Origin: Platycnemis pennipes
Taxonomy: Eukaryota; Arthropoda; Insecta; Odonata; Platycnemididae
Direction of reading: 5' to 3'
Assembly: GCA_933228895.1 (NCBI GenBank)
Contig: OW121846.1
Coordinates: forward strand, 147,888,746 to 147,952,745
DNA: 64,000 bases
Of the stretch, positions 11,513-24,312 are shown piece by piece. Position 1 is the stretch's first letter. Each line of letters starts with the position of its first letter. The notes beneath the pieces were generated by a model that worked only from the letters and a program-made list of their open reading frames with translations, made no database searches and was not told the origin of the DNA. The position numbers and the translations under genes were made by a program.

Positions 11513-12109
11513 ACGTTTATAGTGCCTGCAAATACCTAGCACTTAAGAATTGCTTGCACCCATCAATCTACGAAAGTCCGATCCAAATATCCGGAATAAT
11601 ACTGACTTACGCACAACTCTTAATAAGGCTGTCAAATTTCACTCTCGATATTCCAGGCGCCAAAACGAGAAATTGAACGTCAAGAAGGAATATTATTTGG
11701 CGGCTTGGAAATGTTTGTTTGCATGAAATTAGGATTAAAGCTTAGTATTTTACAAGGGCATATCTCCATTTTTTAAGTTCCCGGGGGATTAAGAAAATTG
11801 TGCAACCATTGAGAGGTGAATGTGATGTAAGTGTGATGAATCTCCAGTCTTCTCTTCGTCGGTAGCCGCTGCGTACGGAGCTTTGTCCTCCAAACTTTCG
11901 TGTCCATTACAGGCCGTAGAAGTGTGATGAATATGGTTCTATGGTGACTTTTTGCCGAAAGAATCCTCCAGGTTCACAGTCTTCGAGCCACTCACAGATG
12001 GCTCGTTGAGGATAGAGATTACCAAGTACTAAGACCAATGGTAGGCTACATGATATTCATAAATTAAGAGTAGTGAGGCCAATTCCTTTCCATGTGCCAC
12101 CTGATTTTC

Positions 12110-12342
12110 AACATATTTAATAGTCATCATCATCATGATTTTGTAGATGATAACCAAGTTATGTAGATTCTAACCATATTATTTAGATGCTAGACATGTA
12201 GCTGAATGTGACCCATATTATTAGGATGTTTTCATGTAGTACCATTTTTACATGTCAATAGTGCATATTTTGGTGATATTCACCCCCTGCCACACACCCT
12301 CGTGGTGACTTGCTGGGTATCACGTAGGTATAGATGTAGATG
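12110..12342 (+). mobile_element. LINE-A/B 3' UTR and tail
   Basis: This is a 5'-truncated copy of 3' UTR only. It ends GGTGATATTCACCCCCTGCC, then the stem-loop CACACACCCTCGTGGTGACTTGC, then a short TATAGATGTAGATGTG tail. The upstream part resembles the 3' UTR at 37200-37320 and 45250-45330. Confidence 0.75.
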
Positions 12343-12364
12343 TGATCTACGTTCACTAATCCTA

Positions 12365-12800
12365 AGTTTGGTTTGACGCAGCTCTCCATTGAATTCTCCT
12401 CTCGGCTAACCTCTTCATATTCGTATAATTATTCTGTTTTACATCCTTTGCAGCTTGTTCTATAAACGCATTCGAAGCCTTCCTTTTCCAATCTTCCCGT
12501 TCATTTTTCCCTCGACGATAGTCGTCATCATGCCATCGTGTCGTAAGATATGACCGATTAAGTTGCCCAGTCTTCTGTTTAGAGTTTTCAGCAGACTTCT
12601 CTTTTCTCATTCTCTTCCAAAGACTTCTTCGTTTATCACTCGGTCGATCCATTTCTCTTCCTTTTTCTTTTGTAGAACCACATGTCAAATGCTTCTAACC
12701 CAGACTTCTCTCCTGCTGTTATCGTTCGTACTTCACTGCCATAAAGAAGCATGCTCCAGATGTATGTTCGATAGGAATGTTTTAAGTGCCCAGGAATTAG
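12365..12800 (-). mobile_element. LINE-C ORF2 C-terminal fragment
   Basis: The minus-strand frames contain RKASNAFIEQAAKDVKQNNY, MKRLAERRIQW and RAASNQT at the end, plus (shifted) GSEVRTITAGEKSGLEAF upstream. These correspond to the very C-terminus of an L2/RTE-like endonuclease-reverse transcriptase, the same family as 26590-27339. It is truncated and frameshifted. Confidence 0.75.
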
Positions 12801-13189
12801 CATGCCTAAGAGATACCGGGGCCTCTGTAATGAGCCCTATCCCTATTTTGAACCAGGCCTACTCATTCTTCAGCTACTCTCTCCGACGCTCTCCGGAGAA
12901 AACATCAAAACTACAGAGTGCCTTCCATCCAAGGGTCGGTCTGTTTGGTGAAGGTGGAGCTCTCCTAATCCTATCCCCAACGACGTGTGTCTTTTAGCTT
13001 TTAACGGCAAGGGGAGCCTTAAAGTGTAGAACGTGAATATATTGACCATTTCTCGCCTTCCTTAGCACGAGTTGCTTACGCTGATGCCGGCGAGGGATTT
13101 CTGACGCCCTTCTTCCGAGATTTGAAAAAGTTCTCCTCCTCCGAATTTCTGACAGATTCTCAATGGCAAAGTTTAATTGCAAGAAAAAT

Positions 13190-13340
13190 ATAGCGGGGGG
13201 TAAAGGTCTTCCTTGATAATCTCCCCGTCGCGGGGGTTTGAGTCAGATATTTCACCACCCAGGGTTGTGTGTACTTTTGATTGGTTATAGTGCCCGATGC
13301 TTTTTCGGGTCCATAAAAATAAAACTTTAAAATCCCTTCC
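13190..13340 (+). repeat. SINE-like repeat, same family as at 6.7 kb
   Basis: GATATTTCACCACCCAGGG, then TGGTTATAGTGCCCGATGC, matches the body of the repeat at 6715-6800. The B-box region is degenerate (CGGGGGTTTGAGTC). It ends in an A-rich stretch (AAAAATAAAACTTTAAAA). Confidence 0.55.
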
Positions 13341-14129
13341 TTGGGCTGATTGTGGTTTTCTGAAAAGATGTGGCCACCAGACATTCTTACCGGTTGGTTT
13401 TGATTGCACGCGCCTAAATAGGCCTCTCACGAATTAGAATCCAGGATCCAAACGCTCTATACAATGGTTTATTGTGTAGTCATTGGTAGAAAATAATAAT
13501 CAATAGTTATTGCCAGATGTACACGACGGACAGTTTAGATATTTCCAGTGCTGAGAATGTTTCAGGAAGAAGGGCGAAGCGAAGCCCTTCGTTGGTATCA
13601 GCTTACTCTTAGAGAAAGTAGCTAAGAGACCCTCAGTTTAACGTCTTATACGACGGACAGAATACTGAACTCGAAGCGCTTTACGCACAGCATTGAAGTG
13701 AGGACCGCCACACGAATGAAAATGTCCAACTTCCGAGACTCGAACTACCTCGATGGGAAGACAGTACACCTAACAAACCAGACGATCCCAAGGAGAAAAA
13801 ATCCCTGACCCCAAGACGCTAAAGATGCCGATCTCTCAACTTCTCCTGTTTTCCTTAAAACGCTCAGGGTGCCGATATTAATGCTTAAGATAAAAAAGAT
13901 TTTTCTTCAAACATTATTTCAAGATAAATCAAAATTAAATTCACTCAGAAAAAATTAAATTATTGTAAAATATGTGTAAAACTATAAATGTCCAGGTCAA
14001 ATGTTAGGCTTCCAAAAAATGTTTCTGAATGTCTTAATATTTTCAAGATTTAGGAAGATTAAATAGATCGACCGAGAAAATAACGAGTCATAAGAGTGGG
14101 AGAAAAAAGAAGTCAGCTGAAAACTGTAA

Positions 14130-14375
14130 AAAGATGACGAGGCAACTTAATGGGGCACATCTTGCCTGGCCTGATGAATACAATCGCCGATGGAAAAGTG
14201 AACGGGAAGAATGGAAAAGGAAGGCCTCGTACCTATGAGATATGTATTTGGAACAAGCCAAGGGTGTACAAGAGAAGTATTACGCTAATATGAAGAGGTT
14301 GGCCAATAGAAGAATCGAGTAGAGGGTTGCATCAAACCAATCCTAGGATTGTTAACCAATGATGATGAGCCGTAA
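14130..14375 (+). mobile_element. LINE-C 3' terminal fragment, plus strand
   Basis: Plus-strand DNA reads as degenerate RKASYL, YANMKRLANRRIE and RVASNQS, then an ATGATGATGA-type tail at 14362. It is the same C-terminal segment as 12365-12700 in opposite orientation. In-frame stops are present. Confidence 0.7.
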
Positions 14376-14379
14376 GTAT

Positions 14380-15235
14380 CCCTTTCAATGAGGCACCATA
14401 TGATGGTACCTTTACCGGTGTCGGAGTATGTTTTTTTGCCTAATTCTATTTAGTTTGCCTAATTTAAGCATAACATACATATAAATTGTGTGTAATTGCT
14501 TTTTTTCATCTCTTTTGTAAACAAAAATTTTATGAAATTCAAGAATGTCATCCGCTCCTGGCTAAGTTTCCTGCCTTATGCAACCCGCACAACAGATGCG
14601 GTGATTCGTTTCTTTTGCGAAATTTTAGAGGAAATCTTCAAATTACTGAATTATATCTTGTCTAAGTTCAGTAAGAGGTAAACGGTTGGGTTTTTCTAAG
14701 CAAAGAAGTTTAAATGAGAGAGTTCGCACTGGCATACTTTAAATTTTGATTTTAGTCCTGTAAGAATGCATATAATTTGCACTTATCATGATTGCATTTT
14801 TTTAATGTAAATATTTCGGATTTGATTTGAGTGATATGAAGATGGAATGTGTTATCTATTCGTAATGGTTAAATACATTTTACTCGGTAGTGTTTTAAAT
14901 TTTCCTTGTTCTTCCGTATAATGTACAAGAAAAAATCCCATATCTCTAGTCGCTGCAGAGATTTTTACCTCCATGAAAGCCACTAATAACTATAAAATTA
15001 TATTGATCGTAGCTCAGGCAGCAGCACTACCACTAGATATATGCGCGCCACACTTACTGCATATGCTCTCTGGTTCCTATTTACCATAATACAATTAGCG
15101 GTCACGCCAAATTATTTCGGAATCCCAAACTGTCACTCGTCCGCTGGGTGTCACCCGCTCGTAGCGTGCCTGAGAATTCGTCATGGCAGTCTCCTTGGAA
15201 AAACCAGTGCTCGGTAAAAAGTTTTATGAGCCGCT
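14380..15235. other. No recognised feature
   Basis: AT-rich DNA without identifiable genes, tails or terminal repeats. Confidence 0.5.
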
Positions 15236-15465
15236 TAGTGCCTCGGTCTATTGTACCCTTTCTGTTATCCTATGCCCTATCCCCTGTTGTCCTATGTCCT
15301 ATGCCCTACCTCTCCCCCCTTCGGGTCTCACTTGTCGCTTCCTTTTCCCCAACCCCTGCCAAGCCACCACTTTCTTCCCCTTCCTCTAGTGGTTACTTTT
15401 CTCACCCCTGACCATCCAAATTCCTGTTCCTTCTTTCTTTTCCCTCAAGTTCATTGTCCACTTCC
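15236..15465. repeat. Polypyrimidine low-complexity tract
   Basis: C/T-rich sequence with repeated CCTATGCCCTA-like units, then CCCTTCC runs. All three forward frames are open over parts of it because purine-containing stops are rare. Not a gene. Confidence 0.7.
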
Positions 15466-16074
15466 TTTTTTTACCCATTTATAACACAAAGTTCTCTGAA
15501 TTTTATGCTCGCGTATACAGTTGAGAAATACGAAACTGCAACGAACTATGGGAGCTACATTGACTTACTAGCGATTTTAAACATTGGAAATATAATTGCA
15601 TTGCATATAATAATAATAAATCAATCCGATGTGCATTGGATAAACTGCATTTATCATAACATACGAAAGGACTCGATGCAGTACAGTATTCTTCCAAACG
15701 TAAGATCTCACAAATGTAGGTATGCATACATTTACATACATTTAAACATGCATTCAAGCATAGCAATTTTGAATAATGCAATGGTACATACAGGCACTTC
15801 CAAAAAAAATTAACACTTCAGAGCCGAAATTTTTCTAAGTCTCGAGTTGACGGTGATTTGACAACGCTGCGTCACGGCTTCCCTCTGGCGGAGCATCTCG
15901 AAGTTCTAACCGAAAACAAACCCCCTTCCATCCTCCCCCGTCCTCACCTTTCCCTGGTTAGCAGAAGCAGCAGAAGGGATTACTGCAAGGTCGGTCTTGT
16001 TATGCCCTAAAGAAGGGGGCTATTGTGGGCACTCCATGGTTGTTTCTTCCGACTCGCGCTGCGAGCCTGAAGTC

Positions 16075-16131
16075 CTGAACCATGGCCGACTTCATAACAG
16101 GCCATGACATGCAATTTGGCAACATCGCTTC
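16075..16131 (+). repeat. Left copy of ~50-bp inverted pair
   Basis: The block GGCCGACTTCATAACAGGCC, continuing ATGACATGCAA and GGCAACATCGC, recurs inverted at 22505-22563. The two bound a 6.4-kb stretch that contains the piggyBac element. Sequences outside the shared block differ except for a nearby GGGGTCCT. Confidence 0.7.
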
Positions 16132-16319
16132 ACGTGCCGTTAGGGGTCCTACGGGGTCCGGCGATCGTCTGCTGCGGCAGAGGGGTGTGAGGAAGAGAGA
16201 GCTGCCGAACTCGTACCCTTTGAAACAAAATAAAGCTGATTCCTTTCATTTAGCCCTTAGTCTTTCGAACAAAATTGATGATAGGTCTCTTTTAGATACA
16301 GAGACCTAAAAAAAATACC

Positions 16320-17787
16320 GTAGCGAAGGAAACCGCGGAAATGCTTTGAAGAATTATCACCACACAGTCCCGGCCGGTAAATCCCCTACTTAAAAGACCA
16401 TTTGGGGGCGTTTACCTGAATAACTTCAAGGGTGCGATATGATTAACCGCAGTGCTCGTCATTTGTCCTCACCGGTGAATTTGTAGTATCGCGACTCCAG
16501 AGAGCAAGAAAAGTGCACATTTCATATCTTATTATTCCTGGAAACATCGTGCATAAGGCTGAACACAGTATAATCATTGTAAGATAATTTACATACGTTG
16601 TAGAAAATTGTACGCTGTGAAAAATCGAAAAACCAACCCTTGAAACACATTTTCCAAGTAAGATATTTTTCCTATCCCCTGGTGAAAAAGTTAACCGCGA
16701 TTACATCAAAGGAAATATCAACCTGCACTACAGTACCTTAATGACAACTAAGAAAATACATTTCTATAACTAGGATTTGTTCCACTTTTAATAATAAAAC
16801 GTTTGAGTAAATATGTTTAATTGTTACAACCAATGTACATACATAAGGTTATGTAAGCTTTTGTGAGATGATATCCCATCAACAACATGTACTTTTCTTT
16901 ACAAACATAGCTTATTTTGACCTCATGGGTAAAAGTGTTCTGCAGGCATTAGTCCATTGTATCCTTTACTTGTTGCTGTTTCCTCTAGTATGGTCAGCGC
17001 AAATGGCCATATTCCTAGGAAAAAAGAAAGAAAACTTAGTATGACCTCACAACTTGAATAAGGATGATGTGTCAGATTTTCGTGGTTTGATTCTTGGTCA
17101 GCATTAACTCATGCCAAATATCTAAACAGACGTAAATCAGGTGTCATATTTTAATTCTTTCAATTCACTGTCTTTTCTATACCACACATGATTTATCAAG
17201 TAAAATCAATAACATGAATTAAAATTGTGAAAAAAAATGGGAGGTCTTTACATTCAACTATGCCCGAAGACATTAAAAAGGTGAAGTGATTAAAATTCAT
17301 ACTTCAAAATTCATATAAAATTCACAAAAAATAACTTCTCTACACTCACAGAAATGTTTCATTGCATACAAGAATTTTGAACTCAAATTTTTTAGTCATA
17401 TTTGAGTGTAAACTGTGTATTCATAAAATGTGAATTTTTGTCTTCAATTAAGTGACATGTCTCATCTTCTACATATCCAATTTAACATGATCACTAAATG
17501 ATTCTTATTATTAAACAACATGCGCATTTTAGTATAAATCCACACATTCAAAGGTTCAGTGTCCTCACTAAGTAAATCACAGAAAATGTGATCTCCCCAG
17601 GGTAGGAACTCACTTTAAAATTTCTTTAGTAAATAAAATTTGTGACATCACATTAACAATTAAAACCCAACCAATAAATTTTAGGCAGTTTAAAGAATCA
17701 TCATTTAAAAGGATAAATTCTTAGTACAAATCTTCACCTAAAACTTGAATTAAAAAACTGATTTGTAATAGCATCACCTATATCAAA
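16320..17787. other. AT-rich flank of piggyBac, no recognised gene
   Basis: No family-level similarity was seen. The sequence ends exactly at the TTAA target of the piggyBac element. Confidence 0.5.
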
Positions 17788-17791
17788 TTAA

Positions 17792-20700
17792 CCCTTTAAC
17801 GCCTAGCGTGTTCATATGATCACAGCAAACATTTCTTGTTCTACATAACCCTCCTTCCCGCATTTCTCATATTTTCCTTATGCGTTTTTGGTAATAATAT
17901 CTTGATATATGGATCGTCCAAAAGACGAAATATTAAGTCATTCCAACTGAACGTTTTTGATACGCAGCTTTCTCAAAGTAACGGTCTTCCCCTAACTCCT
18001 CCGCGTGAATGCATGACTTCAGTTTACTACATAGTACAACAACATTTTTCTTCAAATTCTGATAAATTTCAGTAAATGTGCTAAGAATAATACAATATAC
18101 CATACAGATGAATATTGTTATAAAATTTTTATAAATAATAATATTATTTAGAACAAATGTTACCCGTGATCGTATGATCACGCTAGGCGGATACCGTGTC
18201 AATAGGGTTCCACGAGGAAGGCAGCGTTACGAACGCTTTTTTCGATAAAGGTATTAAGATATTTCTCATTCGGGACAATGTAATAAGGCGCTGGTGTATT
18301 ATGGCTATTAGGTTATTCTTTTCACTTTATGGTTGCGAGAGAAGAATTGTGTACCGATCATTGTATAGCGAGTCTGCAGTGAAGTCATTTTGTTGCACAT
18401 TTTCACAACTGTAAATACTCTCGGCTGAAGCGTCCCTACAAATTATATCCAGGTGCTATTTTACGATGTAGCTAGTAATAAAATAAGTCATGCAATACTA
18501 TTATGTATCAATATCAGTTAGAAATCCATGAAACCAAAGTGTGGAATTCTACAGTGATTCACGCTTTTTTTTCTCTGTACAACGATTCGACTGAAATTTC
18601 GTTAATATGCGGGTACATTCAGGAGGTAGACGCTCTTTTCTTCTACTTAAAAGCTGAGCTATATCACCGTCACTCGCTTTATATTCAATATTGAACTTGA
18701 GGAGTGGGATACGCGTGCATAGAAGACAATGAACTGTAATAGGTAAGTATGCTTGAATTTACTACGGCAATTATAATTGAAATGATTACAGATTATTGAT
18801 TCAACGCGTCTGTTTTTAGAGGAATGACTCTTCAAGAAGTTCTATCAGCACTGGAAGATGACAAGGATGAAATTTTAGGCATCTACATAGAACCTCAGGA
18901 GAGTAACGTGTTATCTCATGAAGATTCAGCGGAGGAGGATGGTGGTGGCTTCATAGATAATCTGTCCGGTCGTCAACTTCGAGCGGGTGCTGAAATATTA
19001 TTGAGTACTCAACGAGGGGAATGTGAAAGTGATGGACTCGATACGAGTGACAAACGGGTAAACTCAAAGAGGAAGAAGGTGAAACGAGCATTGACTACTT
19101 GGAGAGATGAAGATCTTTGTGTAAAAAAATCATTATTTCCGGACGCAAATTATTGTGAAATCTGTGAGAAGTCGCCGACTGAAATTTTCGAGTTGATATT
19201 TGATGATGAATTAATTGACTTCCTAATTTCGCAGTCAACATATAATGCCGCATTGCAGAATTTTCGTAATTTGAATATAACATCTGGTGAAATGAAGGTC
19301 TTCCTGGGAATTTTGATCCTCTCGGGTTATAATGTTCCCAGTAAACGTGATTACTGGGATTCATCTGGTGACTTACGAAAAGTATTTGTTGTGAATGCTG
19401 TACACCGGGATAGATTTTTACAAATAACTAGGTTTTTACACTGTGCAAATAATTTCCAGCCTAATGCAGAAGACAAAATGTGGAAGCTAAGGCCAATTAC
19501 GAATACATATGTTGAAAAACCGATTTATAGCTATGTTCCGCCCTCAGGAGCACCTGGATTTTGATGAGTGCATGGTTGAATATTTTGGACGACACACGTG
19601 TAAACAGTTCCTACGCGGCTAGCCTATTAGATTTGGCTACAAAGTATGGTCTTTAAATACCAATGCCGGATATTTAGTGAACTTTGAGGTTTATCAAGGT
19701 AGAAACCCTGCATCAAATTCCGAATATGGGAATATGGCAGGGAAATGCGCTGCTCCTCTTCTACAAATGCTAGACGAAATTTCTCAAGAAAAAGGAAGGA
19801 ACTTTGCCTATAAACTATATTTTGATAATTTATTTACCGGGTTTGAACTCCTAAAAGAGCTTAGGTCGAGGGGTTATGGAGCCACAGGAACTATTAGCGA
19901 AAACCGCTATGAGAAATGCCTCAGTAAGGAGGACGACATCCTTTTGGTCAAGTGGGTAGACAATTCCACAGTCCACGTGGTTACTATCTGTCATAGCATT
20001 CAGCCCGTAGCTTTTGTGTCGCGATTTTCACGGGCAGAAAAGAGGACTGTTCCCATTCCTCGCCCATCAGTGTCAATGTACAACCGTTACATGGGGGGAA
20101 CAGACAGAATGCACGAGAATGTGTCCTACTACAGAATACGGATAAGAGGTAAAAAAATTGTGGTGGTGCATATTCACATGGCTAGTGGACGTGTCATTGA
20201 ACAATGCGTGAGTTCTCCATAGGAAGTCAGGAAAAACGCTCTCACAATTACAGTTTCGTCGCAGCATCGTCCAAATGTATCTGACAAAATACAAAAATCC
20301 TCCTCTTAGTGTAGGGCGGCCTTTGAAGTCAAGGAATAGTTGTATCCACGCCCGAGCAAGTGACGAAATTCGCCTTGACGGTATTGGCCATTTGATTGAA
20401 CCATGCAATCAACGCCGCTGTGCAGGTGGATATTGCCAAAGTACTATTTGTACCCAATGTGTAAAATGTGATTTAGGGCTGTGTGTACCATGTTTTGCAA
20501 AATTTCATAAAAAATGAATTTCTTTACTGTTCACAATACGTTTATGTCTTTTTGAAATATATATTTGCATAATTTGTTTACACAATAAATCCTAATGTTC
20601 AAAAAAATCAATAAATATAACTTGAAAAATCAATTGGGTAAATTATTTCAAAGCCTTTATCCGGGGAGCAAGATAAAGTTAGTGATTATTTGAAGAATTG

Positions 20701-20890
20701 AATGTACGCGAGCGGGGATGCTATTGCTACGGTATCCGCCTAGCGTGATCATATGGACACAGGTCATTTCCATGAAACCACTGTACATATTTCTATAATA
20801 TTTGGGATATAAGCATTACATACAATGATGATCAACTCCTGAAAAGAGGAAAAAAATCGGAGGAAAAAAAATAATTCCGGCGTTAAAGGG
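17792..20890 (+). mobile_element. piggyBac-family DNA transposon, complete ends (3099 bp)
   Basis: Both ends are defined. The left end begins CCCTTTAACGCC at 17792, and the right end finishes with the complement, GGCGTTAAAGGG, at 20890. Each is flanked by TTAA (17788-17791 and 20891-20894), the target duplication typical of piggyBac. Subterminal motifs related to GCCTAGCGTGATCATATG lie at 17801 (+), 18166-18195 (-) and 20731-20760 (+). The last two form a 30-bp internal inverted repeat with about 27 matches, a likely transposase-binding array. The transposase gene occupies 18824-20517 and is dead, so this copy could move only in trans. The roughly 1-kb leader before the ORF is long for the family. 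Confidence 0.95.
18824..20517 (+). pseudogene. piggyBac transposase pseudogene
   Basis: This is a DDE-type (DDD) cut-and-paste transposase of about 560 residues if intact. It is read in three frames: 18824 to about 19540, about 19545 to 20155, and about 20160 to 20517. The N-terminus is acidic (LSALEDDKDEIL), as usual. The conserved core includes LGILILSGYNVPSKRDYW and HRDRFLQITRFLHCANN. The three catalytic Asp sites are visible: FDECMVEYF, LYFDNLFTGFELL and MGGTDRMHEN. The C-terminal cysteine-rich finger is RRCAGGYCQSTICTQC followed by CDLGLCVPCFAKFH. Damage consists of a frameshift just before the first Asp, a TAG at 19620-19622 (a Lys site in the family), a frameshift in the A-run near 20150, and a TGA at 20209-20211 (a Trp site). 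Motifs are otherwise well kept, which points to inactivation not long ago. Confidence 0.9.
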
Positions 20891-21468
20891 TTAACATCAC
20901 ATGATATGAATTTTCAGTTGTAGTCAAACATCTCAATGACCTGCATTCCAGGTGGATTTAATTGGAAGACTGATCAACACAAGGTACAATTCCCGGAAGA
21001 AAAGGAAAGAGAATTTGTTATTTATTACAACATGGGCCTACTGGTCATTTTTCATTTCCTACAGTTTTGCATGCTATTGTCTGTCAACGGTAATCATATA
21101 AGTAGACATTAGCTGGACTGGGAACGTACATTTTAGGTCATAGAGTACTTCACTTAATCCCCACAAGGATGCTTAATCACAGCACAGGAAAGAAAAGCCT
21201 CTTCATATTTAACTGGATAAGGCACTGCATGATTGCATGCATATGCCGCACTACGTCAATTACAATAGATGCCGGTATTGTCAAGCCACCTCTATTAATG
21301 TCATCATGAAATAATAATAATAAAGTATGCATTGGTCGCCCCATCACAGTTGCTTAAGGTACTCGAGCACAAATCACAACCAAACCTCTGCTTTGCCTTT
21401 AATTCACAGTAACCTGCTATGTGCATAGTGATATCCATGTCCACCTCGATACGTCTATCATATTTACA

Positions 21469-21518
21469 AACAATGTCATATGACATTGTTCACACAATTC
21501 CATATGGAATTGTGTGAA
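21469..21518. repeat. Two overlapping perfect palindromes
   Basis: 21469-21490 is a perfect 22-bp palindrome centred on CATATG. It overlaps by 2 bp a perfect 30-bp palindrome at 21489-21518, also centred on CATATG (CACACAATTCCATATGGAAT core). They could extrude as paired hairpins or be dyad protein-binding sites. No element boundary is obvious around them. Confidence 0.9.
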
Positions 21519-22504
21519 ATCAGAACACTCACCACCATGATTTTGTTACAAAGCCTCCACATAGCTGGCGGAACGAAGTCCAAGTAGTTCTTTCACCCTA
21601 ATCTTCTTCTCTGCCTCAAGGACTTGCACAACGGAGACATTTTATTCCCCCTTGAACAGCCACAAATTCCTACGACACTCCTCTTCAGGAAAATAAAACA
21701 CGGTGACGAATCCCTCTTCCTTCTGCGAAGTGTAATTGCATTTGCAAACCGTGACACAACATCGGCGGGGCATCTTGAAATAAAGAATAATACGCAGCCA
21801 TTATTTTCGTGTTTGATTATGCACACGATGCTAAATTTGAACAATAAAGAATAACAAAATTTGCTAATCAGGGCCCAGGTTTAATACCTAATCACGATAA
21901 ACACGAACGTGTATCACAAAATGCGAACGCTCAAGCAAAACAACGCACATTAATTGTGCACTTAATTATTATTCCACAAAACGCACAATCTAAGTACCTA
22001 GAGCTTGAGAATTCATAGTCGCGGAATTAAACACATATACGAGAATGCTAAATCATATAACAAAACTAATAACTATAAAACAAATGATATGAACAACTGT
22101 CTTGAGATAATAGGCAAATGAAATAAAATTATGTTCTAATAAAGTTGTCTCCCGGCCGATGTGGTGGAATTAATTTACAATTCATTGCGTAAAATACACC
22201 TTACGTAAGAAAATAGTCCACTTTTAACTATTCCCTGGGCCCAGTATTAAAGATTTAATCACCTTCACGTTCAGCACACAGCGTGAGCACATGGTCGAGC
22301 AATTTTACAGATTGATAAATATAAAGCATTTTTCAATTTCTACTGATAATAATCATACCGAATTTTTCTAAATACCTTTAGTCACGTCTGAGTATCACAG
22401 TTATGACGGCTTATTCACAGAAAACTATTTAATAATTAGTTTTCGGTCACCACGATCAACACCACTCGTACCGACACCAAGCATTCACGAAGAAGCAATA
22501 GGAC

Positions 22505-22563
22505 CCCCATGCGATGTTGCCACATTTGCATGTCATGGCCTGTTATGAAGTCGGCCATGCCTG
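22505..22563 (-). repeat. Right copy of ~50-bp inverted pair
   Basis: This is the complement of 16075-16131 with one small indel in the AATTTGG/AAATGTGG region. See the left copy. Confidence 0.7.
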
Positions 22564-23148
22564 AACACATCTCTACGCTCGCCACCGTCGCGAAAAAAAC
22601 TGGACTAATTTCCAAAATAGCTTTCTTTGAGATATAGACTTGAAACTTCCCATAAATACTCAGAAAAGATTGCTAATTAGGGAATAATGCATGATTTGAC
22701 ATGATTCTTATCTGTTAGCCAGATATAGGGGCTCAAACATAACCAAATTTCCAAATAAACACCTGCATCATTTGCCTATTAACACAATGCTATGCCTTTA
22801 AATTGCCTGAGCTACAAAAAATTTTTTTATCATTTAATTGCTATTCCATTCCTTAGAAAAATACAAATACAAAGTAAAAAATAAATGTATTTTGAAAAAT
22901 AAGTCTATAACAGCAATGATAAAGTAAACAGACGTCACCAATAGTTAAATTAATTACAATATTTGCTGCAGGAAAAATGTCTTTACGGAAAACCTTGAAA
23001 ATCATGAATTATGAAATATTATGATATTGAAAACAAAATATTTACAGACTAAAGAATGAATATAAACCTAATACCTTACAAAATAATTATGTTGGAATCC
23101 ACAATTATGCAAACAAAAATCCTCACCAGATTAGATTTTCACGAAAAC

Positions 23149-24312
23149 TTAATTAATTTTATGAAATTCCTGAAAGCGCAAGCAAAGTCCCGGCTCGCCC
23201 TCACAGTCAGGACAAATGAACACCATAGATTTCCTCACTCCCTTGGTGTGACATACTCTGCATCTCCTCTGCTCTTTTTTCCCTCTCTCCCCAACAGCTG
23301 TTATATCGTGAAAGTGGGCAAAACCCCTTTTTGGTTGCGCAAAAAGAGTCAAGGCCTTTTGTCCTCTGCTGCAAAGTAAGGACTCCATCAACTCTAACCT
23401 GAAAGCATAAAGGCTTTTTTTATTCCAGCTTTATTTGTTATAAAGTATTTAGCTGTTCACCAGCATAATCTGAAATATGTGGGTTCCCACCTTCTTATAC
23501 CACCTGAGCGTTTTCTTCTCACAAGTGTAAACAGCTGCTCGCAATGATCCACCTCCCCCGTTCACTTATTGTATGCAGCTACAGTTTCTGGTTTCCTCTG
23601 CCTGGTCGTAAAGTTGGTACAAAGTTGCTTCCAAACTCTGAGGAAATCATGGCAACGTCTGTCTTGTCTTTCCATCGAAAGACGCAAATTCCATACTTAC
23701 TCCAGCGAGTAATGACCTAACTTTTGCAATTTTCGGCCGAAAACCCCTTTAGAATTTACTTTCCTGTTCGCTTGCAGGGTTCCTGTTCAGTACGTTTCGC
23801 TTGAATCAGATCCCTAATTAAACGCACATTGTCATTATAATTGTTCGGATAAACACTGTGTCCCTTCTTTAGGTTCCCTTAACGTTTGTGCACAACTTTA
23901 TCTCCATGTCCTCGTCCACCCAAATCATCATCTCCGGAGCCCGCGTAAATAATCAAGCGGTTGACTACCCCTGCAGGTTCACAAAGGCAATTTTTATGCC
24001 ATGCTTGTGTTTTTTACCCTGAAGGTATTGACGAAAAACCAAGCTGCCTCTCCAGAGTAGCATCGACTCGTCAATACACAATTCCCTTCCTGGGGATACA
24101 GATGCCACCATCGCCTCCTGGAAGCAGTTTAGAAGGGATCTTATTTTATATAGACGATCTCTGGGAGCAAAATCATTCTCATCAGGATTTTAAGCGAAGT
24201 GTAGTGCTTGCAATATCCCTAGAAAACGATCCCTTGGCATCGATTCCCGAAATATTTTAAAATTTGAAAAATATCGATGTTTTTCAACAATTGGAAATCC
24301 GGTTCGTTCTAA
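23149..24312 (-). pseudogene. Older piggyBac transposase relic
   Basis: On the minus strand, in several frames, I read MPRDRFLGILQALHFA near 24240-24190, then CIDESMLLWRGSLVFRQYL around 24075-24010, KHKHGIKIA, VYPNNYNDN near 23860, and a C-terminal zinc-finger-like tail RRCRVCHTKGVRK plus CPDCEGEPGLCL and FHKIN ending at 23149. These are the order and spacing of a PGBD4-like piggyBac transposase, distinct from the copy at 18.8 kb. Many stops and shifts are present. The N-terminal part is cut at about 24313, where a LINE-B tail begins. Confidence 0.8.

Larger units (their letters stand above)
20895..23140. other. No recognised gene; contains palindromes
   Basis: Apart from the palindromes at 21469-21518 and the inverted block at 22505-22563, I see nothing identifiable here. 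Confidence 0.5.

Noticed and set aside
15148..15484. Overlapping plus-strand ORFs in three frames
   Set aside because: They follow from a pyrimidine-rich tract lacking stop codons and have no protein signature.
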